A DNA stretch of 64,000 nt from Cotesia glomerata (Eukaryota > Arthropoda > Insecta > Hymenoptera > Braconidae): positions 3,323,771-3,387,770 of the forward strand of contig NC_058165.1 in assembly GCF_020080835.1 (NCBI RefSeq). Direction: 5' to 3'. A program made the translations under genes and the position numbers. Positions 58,649-64,000 of the stretch are shown here, in pieces (positions within the stretch are counted from its first letter, which is position 1; each line of letters opens with the position of its first letter). Below the pieces are notes generated by a model, which worked only from the letters and a program-made list of their open reading frames with translations, searched no databases and was not told where the DNA came from.

Positions 58649-60436
58649 GCGGTGCTTGCTACGTGGCCTCCAAGCGGCGCATCGCGGGAAACGCAGACCA
58701 TAACACCAGGTCTGTAGGCGAACGACGTAGCCGATGCAGTGGGCCAACTACCCACTGCATTGAAATACTGAGTTACAACAAGGCGTAATCTCAGAAGTGC
58801 TCCCCACAACCGGTCCTTTTCGGATGAGGACCATTCATCAGGTGGGAGGAGCACGCCGGACCCGATGAACGATGACGACCCTGGCGCTTTAAGGACTTTC
58901 TTTAAGTGGACGGAGGAACTACGAGTCGACCTCTTGGTGTGCTACCAACGTAGCGAGCCGGGGGTGAGCGGTTATATGGCCCGGATGCACACTCTTTGGA
59001 GTGATATGCATCCGGAGCTAGAGCATTTTACGCCTAAACACCTGCGTAATTATGCCGCTTATCTTCGGCGTAATAGAAGATCGCTTGTGCCGGATAGAAG
59101 GCAGTCTAATAGACTTTCCTTTCCGGCGCAATTACACCAAGAGCGACGCCGTTCCTCCTTGGATGACAACAATCCCTTTATAGGCCGGCAAGTAAGTATA
59201 TCCGTGCAAACATCCTGGAGGATTCCACCCTGCTCACTGTGAGCCAGGTTGTGTATGGTGCAGCAGTTTCGGCTTTTCCGAGAGAGAGACATTGTCTCTC
59301 GATCGAGGCAAGGTTGAGACAGCGCATCTCACAACTTGGACTCAAAATTGACAGATCCCGGAAACAGGTCTCCCGCATTCAGTGTGTGATTGAGTTTGAA
59401 ACAACTCAAAGAGCATACACGCCCCGAATTCGGCGCATTGCTGCTGAACTTCGGTGGCGTCATCACACACTGAATAAGAGTACTCTTCTTGTCATCAAGG
59501 AAGAGTCTCTCAATAAATTGCGGGCTTTAGTGACTGCAAAAAAGTCACTAGAGAAAAGGCTGAAGCGGTTGGTCGACAACTCGTTGTTTCGATCCAGCCC
59601 TTCACGCTTTCTGACACCAAAGACCGATGTTACCGGGAATTATCCAACACCTGAGCGGGTGGAAGCTTTTTGGACTGAGTTGTATGGAGATCAACCAAAC
59701 GTGAACGCCAATACTCCAGCTCTGCACGACTTTAAAGCATTCTGTAGGGAACACCGTAGACAGAATGCTGATGAAGAGAGCCCTGCAGTCAGTGTGAATG
59801 AAGTTCGTTCAGCTCTAAATGGCAGCAAAAATTGGGCTGCCCCGGGACCAGATGGCATAAATGTCTTTTGGTGGAAGAAGTTTACTTCTACCCACCTCCA
59901 TCTGGCCCGTATATTTACATCGTACATTAGAGCTGACGAACCGATTCCAGACTGGCTCGTGGAAGGGCGAACCGTACTGATACCAAAAAAAGGTGACTTG
60001 TCTGACCCAAAGAATTACAGGCCTATCACCTGCTTGAATGCGGTTTATAAAATTTTTACAAAAATTTTAAACAACCGTATTTTGCATGAGATAGAACCTG
60101 TATGGCAACAGATATATGAACAGCGTGGCAGCAAAAAAGGCCTGTCAGGTTGCAAAGAGAACTTGATAGTTGATCGATGTGTCACACAAGATGCGATCTA
60201 CTATCAACGCAACCTGTTAATGGCCTGGATCGACTATCGCAAGGCATTTGACTCAACTTCTCATGAGTTGATTTTATATCTCCTCAAATGCCTGGGGGTC
60301 AATCCTGAAATAGTGGAATGCATTCGGCGTACAATGCAGCTCTGGCGAACGCGTTTTCACATTGGAAGTGGAAACGCATTGCACATAACCGGAGTTGTAG
60401 AGTACAAACGAGGGGTCTTCCAAGGTGATAATAATT
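58649..60436 (+). mobile_element. 5' half of a Dong/R4-type non-LTR retrotransposon, broken
   Basis: Begins right after an (ATA)n run (58587-58648). An open frame from Met 58865 shifts frame at about 59170-59190 and continues to 60436. The protein carries reverse transcriptase motifs: VLIPKKGDLSDPKNYRPITC, a WQQIYEQRGSKKG block, AWIDYRKAFDSTSHE (motif A) and EYKRGVFQGD (motif B), where it stops abruptly at AAT/TAA-type repeats. Motif C (xADD) is missing, so it cannot be active. GC content is far above its surroundings. Dong elements are known to insert into TAA repeats, which fits. Clade assignment is from motif recall. Confidence 0.85.
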
Positions 60437-60465
60437 AATAATTATTATTATTATTATTATTATTA

Positions 60466-61736
60466 TGTTATTAAATGCTCAGGGGGGTTGTCCCCGGAGT
60501 CCGATTCTCCGAGGGCCCAGCCTGAGCTCCATCCATTACTGCTGGACCACTCCGCACAACAAGGCGGTTAGTGATCACAGCAGGCCAAAGTCATTTTCCT
60601 AAGTAGACGGAGGGAACCTAGTATGACAGCCTTCTGCATCCTGACCGCCAAGAATTCAGCTTTTGATGAGCAAGCTGGAACTCTGGCAAGTGAGGATACA
60701 AAAGACTGTTTCATCCCTCCGAGGACGCCAACAATCAGGACGACGAGCTTGACACGGTAACCTGGGTAAAGTTTGCCAATTTCAAACAGGAGATCCTGAT
60801 ATATCTGTCTTTTGTGCTCTTCTTTGGCTGAGATGTTGTGTTCAGCCGGGGCCGAGAACTCAATGACATAAATGTCACGAGTAGCCTTGTCGAAGAGCAC
60901 AATATCAGGTTTGTTGTGATCTATCCGCCGAGTTGTTGCAAACGGCATGTTCCAATAAATTTTGCAACTGTCATTCTCAACAACCTGGGGAATATCTCCT
61001 GGCAGATAAGGCAGCACCGGTGTCACGTCAATACCGTAGCGGTGACGAAGATAGTAGTACAGTACTCTCAGGGCAGCATTGTGACGCTGGATGTATGCAC
61101 CTCTCGCCAGCACAGGACATGCTGACAAAATGTGCATAAGCGTCTCCGGATGTTGTTTACACGCCCTGCAGGTCGTGTCCGGGAGCTGCAACTGGAGCAC
61201 CTTGCTACGGTATTCTAGAGTGTTAATGACACCATCTTGGCAGGCAAATATGAACCCTTCAGTCTCGGACATCAGGCCAGCTGACTTTAAGAAGGAAAAG
61301 GTCAGCTGGGTGGACAAGCCATGATCACGCACGTGTTTGAAGAACACGCTGTGCATAGACTTGTCCATCAGTTTGCCTAGGAGTAGTTTTTCCTCGGCGT
61401 TCCTGATGACGCTCTTGAATTCCTCCTTTCGGAGTTCCATAAGAGCGTTTATTTCTCCAAGACCAAGGGTTCTTGCCGCATATATTGCCGCCTTATATAA
61501 GAACGACCCCTTATGCGCATTCTCATGTTTATGAACAATTTGCATAAGAAAGTCATCCTCATCTGCAGTGAAATTGACAACTTCGTGTGTTAAACCCAGG
61601 ACTAAACGATCGTGAAGCCGCTCCAAGCTCTGCAAACCTCTCCCACCGATCGACCGGGAGAGGTATAATCTGGCGACTGATGAATTGGGGTGCATGCTCC
61701 GGTTCATGTTGATAGTCTTACGGGTTCTGATGTAGT
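60466..61736 (-). mobile_element. 3' half of a Dong/R4-type element in opposite orientation
   Basis: Reads on the minus strand from a (TAA)n run at 61737-61830. The frame opens DYIRTRKTINMNRSMHP and includes RLYLSRSIGGRGLQ, a CCHC knuckle (CRACKQHPETLMHILSAC) and the restriction-enzyme-like endonuclease signature (KPDIVLFD then IYVIEFSAP), stopping at 60568. About 100 bases of 3' sequence follow, then TTA repeats at 60437-60465. It lacks the reverse transcriptase. With the plus-strand half it would cover an element apart from a missing middle, but the halves face each other. Confidence 0.85.
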
Positions 61737-61737
61737 C

Positions 61738-61831
<94 letters not shown>

Positions 61832-61858
61832 TTTTTATTATTATTATTATTACTTTTT
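61737..61858. repeat. (TTA)n microsatellite flanking the retrotransposon
   Basis: More than 30 TTA units with an interruption. Matching runs lie at 60437-60465 and, as ATA/TAA, at 58587-58648, so all borders of both retrotransposon pieces touch the same trinucleotide. Confidence 0.9.
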
Positions 61859-62036
61859 ATTTTAAGTTCTTTCTATGCCATGTATTGAATTTTCAAAATT
61901 AATTTTTTGAATTTTTGAATCTCTACCTTTTTTTTTTTTTTATCGACTTCTATCTTACCAACTAAAAATACAAACAATTGTAGATGTCGCAGTTCCAGAT
62001 TACCAGAAAATAAATGAAAAGTAAAACAGAGTAAAA

Positions 62037-62460
62037 ATGGCAGGAAAACAAGTCTGTTGTTTTTTGAGTAACTCTAATAAATTTTTAAAAACAAAATTAC
62101 CTATTTCAAGTGTAATCACTCGTAATAATGCTTCATGGGAACCTAAAGACACCATTACTCACACGGAACAGGCAAGCTATTTTTTTTTTCTTATTGAAAA
62201 AATCAATTTCGATATTTTTTTTGGTTACGTCAGTTCCAACCTTTTATTTTTTTTTCACAATAATAAAGAAATATTTATTCTAGAAATTCGATCCCGAGGA
62301 CAGAAGATTGGTGCGATTTGTTGACAGACCCAAGGAGGTTAATGAAAACTGGGCGATCAATTTAATTGATGATATTCCACCTGAGCCCAAACCTGATCGT
62401 GTTGTTGCTTGTGATGGAGGTGGTGGACCATTAGGACATCCTAAAGTTTATATTAATTTG
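62037..62460 (+). CDS. NDUFS6: NADH dehydrogenase iron-sulfur protein 6 (complex I), 3' end outside the window
   Basis: Exon 1 is 62037-62171 (45 codons, Met at 62037) and exon 2 is 62284-62460 (59 codons). Exon 1 gives a Lys/Ser/Thr/Asn-rich, acid-poor N-terminus suited to mitochondrial import, then SWEPKDTITHTEQ. Exon 2 gives RRLVRFVDRPKEVNENWAIN and VVACDGGGGPLGHPKVYINL, near-identical in pattern to known NDUFS6 proteins. The subunit sits at the base of the N-module in the mitochondrial matrix. The zinc ligands are shared between this block and the missing last exon (the CGYCG motif). Intron 1 begins CAG then GCAAGC and ends TTCTAG, so it is a GC-AG intron; this is the only join consistent with the family alignment. 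Intron 2 starts GTAATT and is filled by a Helitron array to the window edge. Confidence 0.95.
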
Positions 62461-62514
62461 GTAATTTTTTAATAATTCTATAGTTATAATATAGTTCGGT
62501 GATTCGTTTGTAAA

Positions 62515-64000
62515 ATATAGGCTGCATTCGAAAACTCTCTATATTTAGATTCATAATAAAGAAATGACCTTTAATCTCGTGAAATATTGACATTTTTAAA
62601 GATATAAGCTTACTCTGACATTACACTCATTAAGACCTTTAATTTGAGTACCCACATCAATTTTTCATATATTTTATATGTATATATATATATGTATATA
62701 TGAAAAATATATCAAAATGCATGTGGGTACTCAAATAAAAGCTCTTGATGAGTGTAACATAAAGATGAGCTTATATCTTTAAAAATATCAATAATTAAGG
62801 AATGAACTTGTATCGTGTGAATTATTGACATTTTTAAAGATATAAGCTCACTCCAACATTACACTTATCAAGACCTTTCATTTGAGTACCCACATCAATT
62901 TTTCATATATTTTATATATTTATATATTTGTATATATGAAAAATATATCAAAATGTATAAGGGTACTCAAATGAAAGCTCTTGATGAGTGTAACATCGGG
63001 ATGAGCTTACATTTTTAAAAATATCAATAATTAAGAAATGACCTTGTATCTTTTCAACTGTTGACAATTTTAAAGATATAAGCTCATCCTGACATTACAC
63101 TCATCAAGACCTTAAATTTAAGTAGCCACATCAATTTTTCATATATTTATATATATTCTATATATGTATATATGAAAAATATATCAAAATGCATGTGGGT
63201 ATTCAAATGAAAGGTTTCGATGAGTGTAACATTAGGATGAGCTTATATCTTAAAAAATGTCAATAATTAAGAAATGACTTTGTATCTTTTGAAATATTGA
63301 CATTTTTAAAGATATAAGCTCACTCTGATGTTATACTCATCGAGACTTTTCATTTGAGTACCCACATCAATTTTTCATATATTTATATATTCCACATGTA
63401 TCATATATATAATATATATAAAAAATGCCATGTGGGTACTCAAATGAAAGGTCTCGATAAGTGTAACATCAGGATGAGTTTGCATTTTCAAAAATATTAA
63501 AAATTAAGAAGTGACTTTGTATTTTATGAAATATTGACATTTTTAACGATAAGCTTCCTGAAGTTACACTCATCAAGACCTTTCATTTAAGTACCCATAT
63601 CAATTTTTGATATATTTTATATATTTATATATTCCACAAATACCATATATATATAAAATATATAAAAAATGCCATGTGGGTACTCAAATAATAGCTCTTG
63701 ATAAGTGGAACATCAGGATAAGCTTATATCTTTAAAAATATCAATAATTAAGAAATTATCTTGTATAATATCGACATTTTTAAAGATATAAGCTCATCCG
63801 GATGTTACACTCATCGAGACCTTTCATTTGAGTACCTACATCAATTTTTTATATATTTTATATATTTATATATTCCACAAATGCCATAAATATAAAATAT
63901 ATAAAAAATTGATGTGGGTACTCAAATGAAAGGTCTTGATAAGTGCAATGTCAGAGTGAGCTTATATCTTTAAAAATATCAATAATTAACAAATGACCTT
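62515..64000 (+). mobile_element. Helitron copy I in NDUFS6 intron 2, runs off the window
   Basis: Starts within the conserved 5' region (AGGCTGCATTCGAAAACTCT) without the TC terminus and continues as at least six palindromic units to the window end. The 3' end is not seen. Confidence 0.8.

Noticed and set aside
58544..58854. Poly-Leu / poly-Tyr open frames at the retrotransposon border
   Set aside because: Translations of the TAA/ATA microsatellite and antisense of the retrotransposon 5' region.
58649..61736. Twin-priming inversion of a single retrotransposon
   Set aside because: In twin priming the inverted 5' segment lies upstream of the 3' segment; here the 5' piece lies beyond the 3' end of the other piece.

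Overview
The window is nuclear DNA from an AT-rich insect. The protein sequences suggest a hymenopteran, and a parasitoid wasp would fit, but the species is inference. It carries four spliced, intact protein-coding genes, and their introns and spacers are packed with mobile elements. I assembled exons by eye from splice sites and checked that every phase joins. All three complete genes sum to a multiple of three with no internal stop.

Layout. (1) 21-21883, minus: ortholog of fly MBD-R2 (vertebrate PHF20/PHF20L1 relatives), a chromatin reader of the NSL histone acetyltransferase complex. Twelve coding exons give 1334 residues: THAP, two Tudor domains, MBD, C2H2 finger, PHD finger and a C-terminal helical region. 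(2) 26753-29121, plus: RpLP1, the ribosomal stalk protein P1, 113 residues in four exons. (3) 30916-41872, minus: a synaptotagmin-like protein of 459 residues (one membrane segment, two C2 domains), with likely noncoding 5' exons near 43.2 kb and 50.6 kb. (4) 62037-62460, plus: the first two coding exons of NDUFS6, a complex I subunit; its last exon lies beyond the window.

Mobile DNA. The dominant family is a non-autonomous Helitron: 5' TC, 3' CTAG or TTAG, an 8-bp-stem terminal hairpin, and insertion between A and T. Its body is a tandem array of about 245-250 bp units, each a large palindrome with a TA-rich centre; about eleven copies are present. A second layer is made of TA-flanked foldback/MITE elements, often nested in each other or in the Helitrons. 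The most distinctive is a family bounded by TCGCG...CGCGA whose interior repeats an AAGGGCGTAT-type motif in alternating orientation. There are also a 2.1 kb element flanked by TTAA, two copies of a 0.93 kb element, long AT-rich tracts studded with alternating GTTAGCCGACAT motifs, and a Dong/R4-type non-LTR retrotransposon in two opposed pieces within TAA/TTA microsatellites.

The four genes have no evident joint function. The main points of interest are the structured repeats, two probable GC-AG introns, and how close some insertions sit to splice sites.
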